The notes below the pieces were generated by a model. It did not search any database. It was not told the DNA's origin and saw nothing but the letters and a program-made list of their open reading frames with translations. DNA of 64,000 nucleotides from Bacteroides sp. (GTDB lineage: Bacteria > Bacteroidota > Bacteroidia > Bacteroidales > Muribaculaceae), in contig JAMPHF010000005.1 of NCBI GenBank assembly GCA_023663525.1, positions 54,496 through 118,495 on the forward strand, read 5' to 3'. Within the stretch, counting starts at the first letter, position 1, and each line of letters starts with the position of its first letter. Below are positions 46,768 to 55,903 of the stretch, in pieces. The position numbers and the translations under genes are program-made.

Positions 46768-48780
46768 TTATTTTGTCAGGGCAAGTATCAACGCCGACCG
46801 TGGAGCGACTGTCATCTTTCCTCCCTTGGCACTTCCGAGCCCCTCGGCGTTTATCTTTCCATCCTCGGCAATCACTGTCCAGTCACCCTTGGGAATCTTG
46901 ACCTCGCGGGCATCATCGGAGCCGTTGAACACGAGTTTGATTTCTTTCCAACTGTCTCCGTTGGCGTTGTCCTTCAATGAATATGAAATGAGATTCGGCT
47001 CATTCACCTTGTCAAACTTCAGATGTTCAGCCACTTGTTCAGCGGTCGTCATGCGGAATGCCGGATGAGCCTTGCGGAGCTTTATAAGTTCCTTGTAGTA
47101 ATTGAACTGGTCTGCATTCTCATGCTTGAGATTCCAGTCGATTGCATTGATCGAGTCGGGTGAGTTATATGAATTATGGACACCTTTCTTGTCACGGAAA
47201 ATTTCCTCACCTGCAAAGATGAACGGTGTACCCTGCGATGTAAGCACTATCGTCTGGGCAAGACGCGCCGCACGCTGACGCTCCGCATCAGTCGCATCCG
47301 GCATTGATTTGCGGAGTTTATCAGTCAACATCAGGTCATCATGACACGACACATAGTTGATGATCTGTGTCGGGGCGGCAGCATAGGGGAACTTCGAGTT
47401 ATTTCCCTTTGAATAATCGACCTGAGGATGGGAGGTCGCACCCACAATGCCAATTTTGACTGTCTCCTCAAGACCGGGCTTGCCTGTCGCAAATCCACGG
47501 TCGGAGGCATCCGTGTAATGTCCCTTGATTGCATCACGTATGTCATCGCTGAACACAGCTATTTCCGGCATTTTAGCCACATTCTCTTTCAGCGCACGCT
47601 GCTCGACGGGGAGTGGCGAGTCGCCGGCGGTCCATCCTTCGCCGTAGATGAAAATATTCGGATTGATTTCCTTGAGTGCAGCCGCAACCTCGTTCATTGT
47701 CTCTATGTCATGGATGGCCATGAGGTCAAAGCGGAAACCATCGATATGGTATTCCTTTGCCCAATACTTCACGGAATTGATTATGAAATCACGCATCTGC
47801 TGACGTTCGGAAGCTGTCTCGTTTCCACACCCCGAAGCGTCACTGTAACTTCCATCCGGACGATGACGATAATAATAGCCGGGTGCCGTGAGTGATAAAT
47901 TCGAGTCATCATTGTTGGCTGTATGATTGTAGACAACATCCATGACCACACCTATCCCATTGTCATGAAGATTCTTGATCATTTTCTTCATCTCAGAGAC
48001 GCGAGCCGTGGGATCCTCCGGATTGGTCGAATATGACCCCTCAGGCGCATTGTAATTATACGGGTCATAGCCCCAGTTATACGTATTTGAGGGTAGATTA
48101 GCCTCATCGACGCTGTTGTAGTCGTAGGACGGAAGGATGTGTATATGTGTCACTCCAAGTTCTTTAAGATGGTCAACTCCTGTTGACTCTCCCTCGGGAT
48201 TGGTGGTGGCCGGTTCGGTGAGAGCAAGGAACTTTCCTTTGTTCACTATGCCGGACGACGGATGCTGCGAGAAATCGCGATGGTGCATCTCGTAGATCAC
48301 CGCATCGTTGATGTGTGAGATTTCCGGTCCTTTGTCCGTAGCCCATCCGTCGGGATCGGTAATTGCAAAATCAATGATGGCCGCACGATGGCCATTCGTA
48401 CCCACGGCTTTTGCCCACACGCCCGGAGTTTCAGCGAGCCATTTCCCCTTATCGCGGATTGAGAATGTGTAGAAACTGCCATAAAGTTGCTCCGGCACAC
48501 TTGCCACCCATGTCCCCTGTTCACCACGTGTCATGGGGATGGTGTCAGTTGCAGCGGTGTTGCGGTCCGTCGGGTAAATTATCACACGGGCAGCCTCAGC
48601 CGCAGGAGACCACAGACGCCAGTGCGTCCCCTTATTGTCAACTGTCAGTTCAAGATCCTCACCATCATAGGTCGGATAAGTAAGATAAACGGCATCAACA
48701 TCCTGAGCCGTCGCGGACGTTGCCGCACACAGAGCAAGCATTGTCACGAGGGATAAGCCTTGGTACATTTTGATAAACAA
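46768..48780 (-). CDS. pulA: Type I pullulanase (GH13)
   Basis: A 670-residue alpha-1,6-glucan debranching enzyme with a signal peptide (LVTMLALCAATSATAQD), so it probably acts in the periplasm. A CBM48-type domain comes first (GTHWRLWSPAAEAARVIIY), then the GH13 barrel: MHHRDFSQHPSSGI, the pullulanase signature YNWGYDPYNYNAPEGSYS, VVMDVVYNHTA, nucleophile Asp in GFRFDLMAIHD near residue 345, acid/base Glu in IYGEGW near 378 and NYVSCHDDLMLTDKL. A beta-sandwich ends the protein. It debranches starch, pullulan or glycogen. It is monocistronic; a possible -7 (TACATTTG) lies at 48854-48847. It is not linked to a Sus locus in this window. Confidence 0.94.
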   Translation of the reverse strand: MFIKMYQGLSLVTMLALCAATSATAQDVDAVYLTYPTYDGEDLELTVDNKGTHWRLWSPAAEAARVIIYPTDRNTAATDTIPMTRGEQGTWVASVPEQLYGSFYTFSIRDKGKWLAETPGVWAKAVGTNGHRAAIIDFAITDPDGWATDKGPEISHINDAVIYEMHHRDFSQHPSSGIVNKGKFLALTEPATTNPEGESTGVDHLKELGVTHIHILPSYDYNSVDEANLPSNTYNWGYDPYNYNAPEGSYSTNPEDPTARVSEMKKMIKNLHDNGIGVVMDVVYNHTANNDDSNLSLTAPGYYYRHRPDGSYSDASGCGNETASERQQMRDFIINSVKYWAKEYHIDGFRFDLMAIHDIETMNEVAAALKEINPNIFIYGEGWTAGDSPLPVEQRALKENVAKMPEIAVFSDDIRDAIKGHYTDASDRGFATGKPGLEETVKIGIVGATSHPQVDYSKGNNSKFPYAAAPTQIINYVSCHDDLMLTDKLRKSMPDATDAERQRAARLAQTIVLTSQGTPFIFAGEEIFRDKKGVHNSYNSPDSINAIDWNLKHENADQFNYYKELIKLRKAHPAFRMTTAEQVAEHLKFDKVNEPNLISYSLKDNANGDSWKEIKLVFNGSDDAREVKIPKGDWTVIAEDGKINAEGLGSAKGGKMTVAPRSALILALTK

Positions 48781-48882
48781 TTAAATAGAAAAGAAAAGAG
48801 TCTGCATCAGTGAAAAGAATTGACAAATGGAAGGATATGACACAGACAAATGTAAGTATGAAAAGTGTAGATGGCATAAACG

Positions 48883-48920
48883 GACATGTCGGCATCACAT
48901 TCCGATGATGCCGGCATGTC
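48883..48920 (-). terminator. Terminator after the coiled-coil lipoprotein gene
   Basis: GACATGTCGGCATC (48883-48896) pairs with GATGCCGGCATGTC (48907-48920), 14 pairs with one mismatch and a ten-base loop, 20 bases after the stop codon at 48940. Confidence 0.65.
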
Positions 48921-48939
48921 TATGGCATTATCAAATCTT

Positions 48940-49818
48940 TCAGTCCACTTCGATGACAAGGAAGTTGGAGAGCTGCCAGAATTTCTCGGGATTGGTGATC
49001 TTCACAACTTTCTGAGAGTTTTGGTCAACAATTGTGTATGAATCCTGCGGTTGCGAGGTCATGATCTTGGCCTTCTTGCTGTGTGTGGGGATTTCGGTGA
49101 GTGTCCGACGGTCAGCCGTGGTGAAATAGCTCATGTCGAAATCGCCCTTCATGACTTTTGTCTTGCGCAGGAAACCTGATTCGAGAATTTTTTTCTCTTT
49201 AAGTTCCTTGTTGGTGCCGATGGCATAGTATACGGTGTTCAGCTCATTGGCGGCTGCGAGCGCAGCCTCCTCAGCAGCCACTTTCTGCGCCCGTTCTTCC
49301 GTCAGACCGGAGTTAAGCGAATCGTTTGCAGTGTTCAGGCTGGTCACCTGTGCACTAAGTTCCTCAATCTTGATGTTTGCGCTTGCGAGCTGGTTGGTCA
49401 GAGTGGCAATCTCTGTCTGCTGCTCCGCAATCTGAGCCTTGAGATTGGAAATAGTGCGCTTGAGTGTTGAATTTTCCCCTCCGTTTTGAGCGAGTTTCTT
49501 TTCAAGTTCCTCAAGACGCTGTCTACGCTCCTGCAAAGCCTGCTGGATGGCAATCATATCATTCTTTATCTGCTCCTTGCGTGAAGTGGATTCACCAAGC
49601 GCACCAGGGACTGAAATGATTTTCTCCAGATCTTTTATCTGGCTCATGCCGTCTGATATGTCGTTGACAAGGATAAGCAGACTGTCCTGAGTCGCGAGGG
49701 TTTCACGGAGATCTCCTTTAAGTTGCTCATTCTGAGCCTCAGCATCACGGAGTTTACCTCCGTTGCACGCAGTCATCACTGCAGCGAGCATGACTGCGAA
49801 AATCGCTGTTTTTTTCAT
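48940..49818 (-). CDS. Coiled-coil lipoprotein of unknown function
   Basis: A 292-residue lipoprotein; the signal ends in VMTACNGG with the lipidated Cys at residue 18. Residues about 25-205 are a long heptad-like coiled coil (RLEELEKKLAQNGGENSTLK, ISNLKAQIAEQQTEIATLTN in pieces), rich in Glu, Gln, Leu and Ala. The C-terminal 85 residues are a small globular domain with YYAIGTNKELKEKKILE, FLRKTKVMKGDFD and PQDSYTIVDQNSQKVVKI, which recurs in Bacteroidetes lipoproteins. There is no acidic export tail, so it likely faces the periplasm, where a coiled coil could span toward peptidoglycan. No enzyme motif. It is monocistronic. Confidence 0.75.
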   Translation of the reverse strand: MKKTAIFAVMLAAVMTACNGGKLRDAEAQNEQLKGDLRETLATQDSLLILVNDISDGMSQIKDLEKIISVPGALGESTSRKEQIKNDMIAIQQALQERRQRLEELEKKLAQNGGENSTLKRTISNLKAQIAEQQTEIATLTNQLASANIKIEELSAQVTSLNTANDSLNSGLTEERAQKVAAEEAALAAANELNTVYYAIGTNKELKEKKILESGFLRKTKVMKGDFDMSYFTTADRRTLTEIPTHSKKAKIMTSQPQDSYTIVDQNSQKVVKITNPEKFWQLSNFLVIEVD

Positions 49819-49849
49819 AAATTTCTTAGTTGATGTGATTCTTGTTTAC

Positions 49850-49869
49850 GGAACGGTCGAAAACGTTCC
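49850..49869 (-). terminator. Weak hairpin after rsmI
   Basis: GGAACG (49850-49855) and CGTTCC (49864-49869) form a six-pair stem with an eight-base loop, 18 bases after the rsmI stop. It is the only candidate end for the seven-gene operon; the U-run is poor. Confidence 0.35.
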
Positions 49870-49887
49870 TTTACGTCTTTTTTATCG

Positions 49888-50607
49888 TCACTTATATTTA
49901 TTTTTATGAACTTTAGGTCCTGAATTTTCAAAAGCACCTATAATTATAACAAACTCTCCTCTTGGAAGGTTTTCTCCGAAATAGGCCACCAGTTCTCCAA
50001 GGGTGCCGTTGACTGTCGTATTGTGGATTTTTGAAATCTCGCGTGACACTGACGCGGGTCGGTCTTCACCACATGCCTCGGCAAGCTGTTCGAGCGTTTT
50101 TACCAGACGCAAAGGCGATTCATAGACTATCGATGTGCAGTCACTCGCGGCAATCCTGTCGATACGGGTCTGCCGGCCTTTCTTTGGTGGTAGAAAACCC
50201 TCAAACACGAACCGGTCGGTCGGAAGACCGGAATTGACGAGCGCAGGGACAAATGCAGTGGCTCCGGGCAGCGTCTCAACCTCGATACCCTCCCGGCGGC
50301 ACTCACGCGTCAGCAGGAAGCCGGGGTCACTGATCCCGGGCGTACCGGCATCCGAGATGAGTGCTATTGTCTCGCCGGACAATAGTTGCTCAATGATGGG
50401 ACGGACAGTGGTATGCTCGTTGAACTTATGATGACTCGAACATGGTGTCGTCACCTCGAAATGACGCAGCAGGACTCCTGACGTGCGGGTGTCTTCTGCA
50501 TAAATCCGGTCAGCCGTCCGCAACACCTCGACGGCCCGGGGTGTCATGTCGGCCATGTTACCGACAGGCGTAGGTACGATATATAGTTTACCAATGCTCT
50601 CCGCCAT
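49888..50607 (-). CDS. rsmI: 16S rRNA (cytidine(1402)-2'-O)-methyltransferase
   Basis: About 239 residues from the ATG at 50607 (MAESIGKLYIVPTPVGNMAD); a frame open from 50673 would add 22 residues lying inside the preceding gene. RsmI methylates the ribose of C1402 in the 16S decoding site using S-adenosylmethionine. Motifs of the tetrapyrrole-methylase-like fold are clear: IVPTPVGNMADMTPRAVEVL, AEDTRTSGVLLRHF, ALISDAGTPGISDPGFLL and PGATAFVPALVNSGLPTDRF. The C-terminus is slightly short but in range. It starts two bases after the stop of the 214-residue protein and ends the purE-rsmI operon. Confidence 0.94.
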   Translation of the reverse strand: MAESIGKLYIVPTPVGNMADMTPRAVEVLRTADRIYAEDTRTSGVLLRHFEVTTPCSSHHKFNEHTTVRPIIEQLLSGETIALISDAGTPGISDPGFLLTRECRREGIEVETLPGATAFVPALVNSGLPTDRFVFEGFLPPKKGRQTRIDRIAASDCTSIVYESPLRLVKTLEQLAEACGEDRPASVSREISKIHNTTVNGTLGELVAYFGENLPRGEFVIIIGAFENSGPKVHKNKYK

Positions 50608-50609
50608 CG

Positions 50610-51254
50610 CTAAAAATGTTTCGCTACAACCGCCATGAACTCCTTGACGACAGAATTTGAAGCATCCCAACACAGATCATTAAAGAAATAGTCCTCGGCT
50701 TCCTCCATGCTCGACATTGATCCTATCACCTCAAGTGTCTCCTTGAACTCTTCGTCGGAATTTCTGAAAAGTTCCCTGCGGAATCTGAAACGGTCATTGA
50801 GTGTGAAGGCTTTTGAAATGTCGGTCGCGCGCTCGCGGGCGAGCTTCTCATCGAGCGTCAACTGTCCGTCAGTAGCAAGTGTGTCATTGACTGTCGGCTG
50901 TGGCTCCGCATCCTCCAGCTCCTCGTTGAGAGCATTGGCGGCAATGGCAGCTCCATCCTCGACTGTCTTATCTTCAATCATTTCTGCCGCTGCTTCAGCC
51001 GCAACCTCCTGGCAATTCGCGGGATTGACAGCGGGCGCGGCAACTGTCGGCTCAACATGGTCAGCCGGTCCTTCAGGCGCGCTATCCGTCATGGAATCGC
51101 AGGCTTTGAGTCCGGCCAGCAGTCTGTCAGCCTTGGAAATCAAAAGACTTTTCATCTCCGAACTTGCCTCATCACCACGGTTGATATGGAGCATCAGCAG
51201 TCCCTCTATCTCGTAGGCCAGGTTGAGCAGTCCGGTCAAATCATTATTTACCAT
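50610..51254 (-). CDS. Conserved hypothetical protein with acidic Ala-rich linker
   Basis: A 214-residue soluble protein. The N-terminal 60 residues are helical (LAYEIEGLLMLHINRGDEAS; LISKADRLLAGLKACD), then an Ala/Glu/Pro-rich low-complexity linker of about 90 residues, then a conserved-looking C-terminal helical domain (FTLNDRFRFRRELFRNSDEE, MEEAEDYFFNDLCWD, VVKEFMAVVAKHF). Similar C-terminal domains occur in Bacteroidales proteins without known role. It overlaps the carboxypeptidase gene by 11 bases and rsmI follows two bases later, so it is tightly bound in the operon. No signal peptide. Confidence 0.75.
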   Translation of the reverse strand: MVNNDLTGLLNLAYEIEGLLMLHINRGDEASSEMKSLLISKADRLLAGLKACDSMTDSAPEGPADHVEPTVAAPAVNPANCQEVAAEAAAEMIEDKTVEDGAAIAANALNEELEDAEPQPTVNDTLATDGQLTLDEKLARERATDISKAFTLNDRFRFRRELFRNSDEEFKETLEVIGSMSSMEEAEDYFFNDLCWDASNSVVKEFMAVVAKHF

Positions 51255-52629
51255 TCTTATCTTCGTTTCTTTCAGTGTACAAACTTACATCAAATTTCTC
51301 TAATAACAAACGCTCTATCTCTTTTTTCAGTGCGGCACGGCTGCACTTGAAGTTATTCACCATAAAAACAATGACATGCGTCGGTCGGCCCTCGTCATCA
51401 AAAAGATAGCCGCCATAGCTCTGCACACCCTTCATCGACCCTGTCTTCATGGCCACACGTCCGGCGAGAGGCGAGGCGAGGAGGAAATTTTTCATCGTGC
51501 CGTCATAGCCGGCTTTCGGGAACAGCGGCAGATAGTCATTCGAGAAATAATCATTGGCCATATACGTATAGACATCAGCCAGAAAGCGGGCAGTCAGACG
51601 ATTGTCTCTCGACAGACCGCTTCCGTCCTTTATATCGACTCCGTGGGCACTTATACCGGCCATTGACCATACGGCCTTCTCCTCAGTGATTGCATCATTG
51701 CGCGTTCCGCCGGGAGTCAATGCCCTGAGCATTCCCTCAGCCATCAGATTGTCGGATCTGAACATGAGGCTTTGCATTATCTCTGCGAAAGTCGGGGATT
51801 CGTGGACATAAATCTCTCTCCTATCATCTGCCGGGCTGACAGCTTTCCCCTCAACAGTCACACCGTCACTCTTGAGCTTGCTGACAAGCTCATATTGCAT
51901 TACTTTGAAGGGGTATGGCATGGCAAACATGTCGCTGAACGCCCCTGTACCCCGTATTGTGAAGGTTTCCGAGCCATCTTTACGATCAACCTTAGCACCT
52001 TTGCCTCCTTTGAGCTGAGTGAATTTCAAATCCGGGACGAATGGCTCCATTTTTTTTGACGGGTAGCGCAACCTGAACCGATTGTCGCGAAAATTCGCCC
52101 CCTGAAGCCTCGCGCCGTAATACCATGGTATATCCTCATCCATCCAGCCGGGAGGAGTTGTGGCATCTGCGAAATCAGACTCATCGATGATAACCCTACC
52201 CAATATCCGGCGGACACCAAGGTCTCTGATTGCAGCCGATATACTGTCAGCAAATCCCTGCGATTCCGGAAAAAATTGTGACTCTATCGTGGGATCGCCA
52301 CAGACTTTGACGACAATATTGCCGTCAAGGACACCGTCAACAATTTTCCCGTCGGCAAACACCGGTGTCGCAAACCTCTCCATCGGATCGGCGAGATTGA
52401 GCATTGAGGCCACTGTCACCGACTTCATGACTGACGCCGGAATCAGCGAACGGTCAATATTTTCCGCGACAACATCATGACCGAAGCGCAAGTCGCGTAT
52501 GAGCACCGCCGTGTTGAGCGTATCGAGACCCGGCACTTTCAATGGGAAAGCCGCAGCCATGAGGCAGTTCAGGGTAAGGACCGCCAACAGCACAAGCTGT
52601 TTCTGTAAACTTTTCATTGCTACCCTCAT
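51244..52629 (-). CDS. dacB: D-alanyl-D-alanine carboxypeptidase/endopeptidase, S13 (PBP4) family
   Basis: A 461-residue penicillin-binding protein that trims peptidoglycan. A signal peptide precedes the domain (LVLLAVLTLNCLMAAAFPLK). The three active-site motifs are present: SVMK (SxxK, in LIPASVMKSVTVASML), SDN (in LMFRSDNLMAEGMLR) and KTG (in RVAMKTGSMKGVQSYGG). Size fits class C PBP4. The start at 52629 shares ATGA with the GNAT stop; a downstream ATG at 52617, preceded by a purine-rich stretch, is an alternative and gives the more usual signal peptide. The gene is between a GNAT gene and the 214-residue protein, in the same operon. Confidence 0.92.
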   Translation of the reverse strand: MRVAMKSLQKQLVLLAVLTLNCLMAAAFPLKVPGLDTLNTAVLIRDLRFGHDVVAENIDRSLIPASVMKSVTVASMLNLADPMERFATPVFADGKIVDGVLDGNIVVKVCGDPTIESQFFPESQGFADSISAAIRDLGVRRILGRVIIDESDFADATTPPGWMDEDIPWYYGARLQGANFRDNRFRLRYPSKKMEPFVPDLKFTQLKGGKGAKVDRKDGSETFTIRGTGAFSDMFAMPYPFKVMQYELVSKLKSDGVTVEGKAVSPADDRREIYVHESPTFAEIMQSLMFRSDNLMAEGMLRALTPGGTRNDAITEEKAVWSMAGISAHGVDIKDGSGLSRDNRLTARFLADVYTYMANDYFSNDYLPLFPKAGYDGTMKNFLLASPLAGRVAMKTGSMKGVQSYGGYLFDDEGRPTHVIVFMVNNFKCSRAALKKEIERLLLEKFDVSLYTERNEDKNGK

Positions 52630-53192
52630 CCTTTGTGCTGCAAATGATCCATCATTATATAGCAGAACGGTCTCTCACCGACCTGTCGAAAGCCAGTTTC
52701 CTCGTATAGCCTGCGGGCGTTGTGATTCTCCTTTTCCACGAGCAGTCCGGCAGGCTTTCCAATCTCCCCGGCACGACGGATCATACCGTCCAACAGCCGC
52801 GAGGCTATCCCCTGCCCACGGTAGCCGGAAAAAACGGCAAGAGTGTCGATGTAAAATTCATCGCTATCAGTCTCATCGCCCATGTTCTTCAAATTCAGTC
52901 CCAGCTCACGGCTGACGGCCTCAAAGAAAACTTCGCGGAGTTCCTGAAGTCTCGCGCCATCATAGCCCACACATACACCAATCGTCTCATCGTCATCATT
53001 GACAGCCACGAGTGTATTCAGATAGCTATACTGCGTATCCTCCCGTGATGCAAGACCGGCAAACATGTTTTCGACATCCTCAACTGTGTGTGTTTCTCCG
53101 GCAAGACCCTTGCACACCTCCTCGCCGACAGCGAGGACTATTGCATGGGCTATTGCGGGTGCGTCTTTCTTTCGTGCGTTTATGATTTTCAT
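52626..53192 (-). CDS. GNAT family N-acetyltransferase
   Basis: A 188-residue acetyltransferase. The acetyl-CoA binding motif A is FSGYRGQGIASRLLDGMIRR near residues 120-140, preceded by the beta4 strand FYIDTLAVF, and followed by LLVEKENHNARRLYEETGFR with the typical Asn and Tyr. The N-terminus begins MKIINARKKDAPAIAHAIVL, the standard GNAT first helix. The acceptor is unknown. It overlaps ribD and dacB by four bases on each side (ATGA), so it is translationally coupled to both; that gives no clear hint of the substrate. Confidence 0.9.
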   Translation of the reverse strand: MKIINARKKDAPAIAHAIVLAVGEEVCKGLAGETHTVEDVENMFAGLASREDTQYSYLNTLVAVNDDDETIGVCVGYDGARLQELREVFFEAVSRELGLNLKNMGDETDSDEFYIDTLAVFSGYRGQGIASRLLDGMIRRAGEIGKPAGLLVEKENHNARRLYEETGFRQVGERPFCYIMMDHLQHKG

Positions 53193-54175
53193 TTGCTGTA
53201 AGTTATGATTCTGTGACCATCAATGGTCGTGATATTTGGAATTATTGATGTTGACGGCAATCCCGGTGCTTTCACCTCGCCTCCGACTGCTTTGTCCGAG
53301 ACTTCAACACGTATCTCATCCCACAGTCCATCCGCCAGGAATGATGACAGCACCTGACTTCCACCCTCGACGAGCAGCGATGTTATCCCTGCCTCATAGA
53401 GTTGCATCATCGCCTCCGTCAGATCGGCATAGTCACTGAGCACAATAACTCTGCCATCTCTCATCAGTGCGAGATCAGAGGGGACACGACGCCGGCGGTC
53501 GAGGAGAATTTTTGTCGGTGATTTTCCGGCATAAAGCCGCGTCGAGAGGCTTGGATTATCCGCTATCGCCGTCCCACTCCCGACGAGGATTGCATCGTGG
53601 GTTGCCCGCAATCGGTGCACGAGCATTGAATTTATGGGCGTGGAAATCTTTCCGTCAATAAAACCGTTGGCATCCTGTGCCCATTTGAGCGTGATGAACG
53701 GTCTGTGAAATTCATGGGCAGTCATGAATTTACTATTCAGCTCCCGACATTCATTTTCAAGAACACCGGTCGTGACCTCGACCCCCGCATCAAGCAGTTT
53801 GGCAACTCCACGCCCTGACACCTTAGCAAAGGGGTCGAGAGAGCCTATGACCACGCGCGGAATCCCTTTGCTGACTATCATATCCGCACAAGGCGGGGTC
53901 TTGCCGTAATGCGAACACGGTTCAAGAGTGACATACATGGTCGAATCCTTGAGCAAAGAGTCATCACCCACCGAAGCTACGGCATTGACCTCTGCATGAC
54001 CCTCTCCACAGCGGCGGTGCCACCCCTCCCCTATTATCTTTCCCTCCGGATTGACTATGACAGCACCGACCATCGGATTGGGCGATGCGTCAAGTTCACC
54101 GTTCCTCGCCAATTGGAGCGCACGGCGCATATACATCTCATCTGTCCCGATGGAGCGGTGTTGAGTTCGTGTCAT
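53189..54175 (-). CDS. ribD: Bifunctional riboflavin biosynthesis deaminase/reductase RibD
   Basis: A 328-residue enzyme for two steps of riboflavin synthesis: deamination of the diaminopyrimidine product of GTP cyclohydrolase II, then reduction of the ribose ring. The N-terminal deaminase has the zinc site HAEVNAV and LEPCSHYGKTPPCADMI (Cys ligands), with ASPNPMVGAVIV before it. The C-terminal reductase has FITLKWAQDANGFI, the TPINSMLVHRLRATHDAILV stretch and ITSLLVEGGSQVLSSFLADG. Both halves are complete. It starts 15 bases after ispG and its stop overlaps the GNAT start. Confidence 0.95.
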   Translation of the reverse strand: MTRTQHRSIGTDEMYMRRALQLARNGELDASPNPMVGAVIVNPEGKIIGEGWHRRCGEGHAEVNAVASVGDDSLLKDSTMYVTLEPCSHYGKTPPCADMIVSKGIPRVVIGSLDPFAKVSGRGVAKLLDAGVEVTTGVLENECRELNSKFMTAHEFHRPFITLKWAQDANGFIDGKISTPINSMLVHRLRATHDAILVGSGTAIADNPSLSTRLYAGKSPTKILLDRRRRVPSDLALMRDGRVIVLSDYADLTEAMMQLYEAGITSLLVEGGSQVLSSFLADGLWDEIRVEVSDKAVGGEVKAPGLPSTSIIPNITTIDGHRIITYSK

Positions 54176-54190
54176 ATTGTCAATTATAGT

Positions 54191-55882
54191 TTAGAGGTCG
54201 TTATTAGCGTCCGGTTCAATCCAATCACCATTGGCCTTTATAAGCTCAATCAGCCGATCGATGGCTTCGGATGCAGGGATATTCTTCTCGATGCACTCCT
54301 TGCCTTTATAGAGGCTGATTTTTCCAGCGGCAGCCCCGACATAGCCATAGTCCGCATCGGCCATCTCTCCGGGACCGTTGACAATACAGCCCATGACACC
54401 GATTTTTAAACCTTTGAGATGGGATGTGGCAGCCTTGATGTCGCGTAATGTTGACTGGAGATCATAGAGCGTGCGTCCGCAGCCCGGACATGAGATGAAT
54501 TCTGTCTTTGAGATGCGCAGACGTGTGGCCTGAAGTATTGCGAGAGCTATCTCATTGAGTCGTTCACGACTGACGTTCTTCGCGTCAATCCATATACCGT
54601 CAGTGAAACCGGCGAGAAGGAGCGAGCCAAACTCTATTGAAGCTGCGATGATCATCTTCTCCTCATCAAGACCGCTGTAATCCCTGCGGATAATGACAGG
54701 GTTCTGCAATCCACGCGCCATCATCGCGAACATGAATGATTTTATATGACCGATAGCATTAGGTCTGACCGATTCCAATATGATTGGTGAAGACGGATGC
54801 TGCGACAATTGTTCGGCAAGAGCTTCAGACACCCCTTCCTCAGCAATCACATGCAGAGTCGTATCAAGTGCAGTCACAGGAATGTCGAGACCGACCACAC
54901 GGGTAGTATCATCACTCCACGCGCTCTGTCTGCGTCCGGGGTTATATTCATCGTATCCCTCCGGGAGAATGGCTTCAGACACGGTCTCACCCTCATCGAG
55001 ATTACTGATGAACCCGGCAATTGTTTGCGCCACAGGTATCTCACATTCCGGTTCCTCGCTCAGCGATACACGGATTGTGTCGCCGATACCGTCTGCGAGC
55101 AGTGAGCCAATCCCGACAGCCGACTTTATGCGGCCGTCCTCAGCGTCGCCGGCTTCCGTTACGCCAAGATGAAGCGGGAAGTGCATATCCTCCTTATCCA
55201 TTGCTGCAACAAGGCGGCGGACTGTCTCGACCATCACACGGACATTTGACGCTTTTATCGAGATCACGACATCACGGAAGTCATGTTTGAGGCACACACG
55301 CAAAAATTCCATGGCACTTTCAACCATTCCGGCAGGAGTGTCGCCGTAGCGGCTCATGATTCGGTCTGATAGAGACCCGTGGTTGACACCGATGCGCAAA
55401 GCCGTGTGATGTTCACGACAGATGTCCAAAAGAGGTCTGAGTCCCTCCTCGATTTTTTCAATCTCGGCAGCATATTCCTCGTCGGTGTAGTCAATCTTCT
55501 TGAAAACTCGCCCGGGGTCTACAAAATTTCCGGGATTTATGCGCACCTTCTCCACCCTCGATGCTGCGGCAAATGCAGCTTTAGGGTTGAAATGTATGTC
55601 GGCCACGAGGGGTACATCGACACCCTCGTCACGTAATTTTGCAGAAACGGAGGCAAGATTTTCCGCCTCACGTACTCCCTGCGCGGTCAGACGCACTATC
55701 TCGCCACCGGCTGCGACAATACGTTTAATCTGTGCCACGGATCCGTCTGTGTCCATCGTACTTGTCGATGTCATGGACTGGAGACGGATCGGGTTGTCAC
55801 CGCCTATTTTCACCCGTCCGACAGAAACAGGCCAGGTGAAACGGCGATTGTAGTTGAGATTTTTTTGTTTCTGGTTGCTCAT
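54191..55882 (-). CDS. ispG: 4-hydroxy-3-methylbut-2-enyl diphosphate synthase
   Basis: A 563-residue [4Fe-4S] enzyme of the MEP isoprenoid pathway, converting the cyclic diphosphate MEcPP to HMBPP. The N-terminal barrel has RVKIGGDNPIRLQSMTSTST, PLVADIHFNPKAAFAA, RINPGNF and LRIGVNHGSLSDR. The C-terminal domain holds the cluster Cys in ISCPGCGRTLYDL near residue 464 and GVMGCIVNGPGEMADADYG near 495. Bacteroidetes IspG is longer than the 370-residue E. coli form because of a central insert between the two parts, and this one has it (about residues 250-440). It lies between purE and ribD in the operon. Confidence 0.95.
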   Translation of the reverse strand: MSNQKQKNLNYNRRFTWPVSVGRVKIGGDNPIRLQSMTSTSTMDTDGSVAQIKRIVAAGGEIVRLTAQGVREAENLASVSAKLRDEGVDVPLVADIHFNPKAAFAAASRVEKVRINPGNFVDPGRVFKKIDYTDEEYAAEIEKIEEGLRPLLDICREHHTALRIGVNHGSLSDRIMSRYGDTPAGMVESAMEFLRVCLKHDFRDVVISIKASNVRVMVETVRRLVAAMDKEDMHFPLHLGVTEAGDAEDGRIKSAVGIGSLLADGIGDTIRVSLSEEPECEIPVAQTIAGFISNLDEGETVSEAILPEGYDEYNPGRRQSAWSDDTTRVVGLDIPVTALDTTLHVIAEEGVSEALAEQLSQHPSSPIILESVRPNAIGHIKSFMFAMMARGLQNPVIIRRDYSGLDEEKMIIAASIEFGSLLLAGFTDGIWIDAKNVSRERLNEIALAILQATRLRISKTEFISCPGCGRTLYDLQSTLRDIKAATSHLKGLKIGVMGCIVNGPGEMADADYGYVGAAAGKISLYKGKECIEKNIPASEAIDRLIELIKANGDWIEPDANNDL

Positions 55883-55903
55883 GGTTCAACTTTCCGGCAG
55901 TGA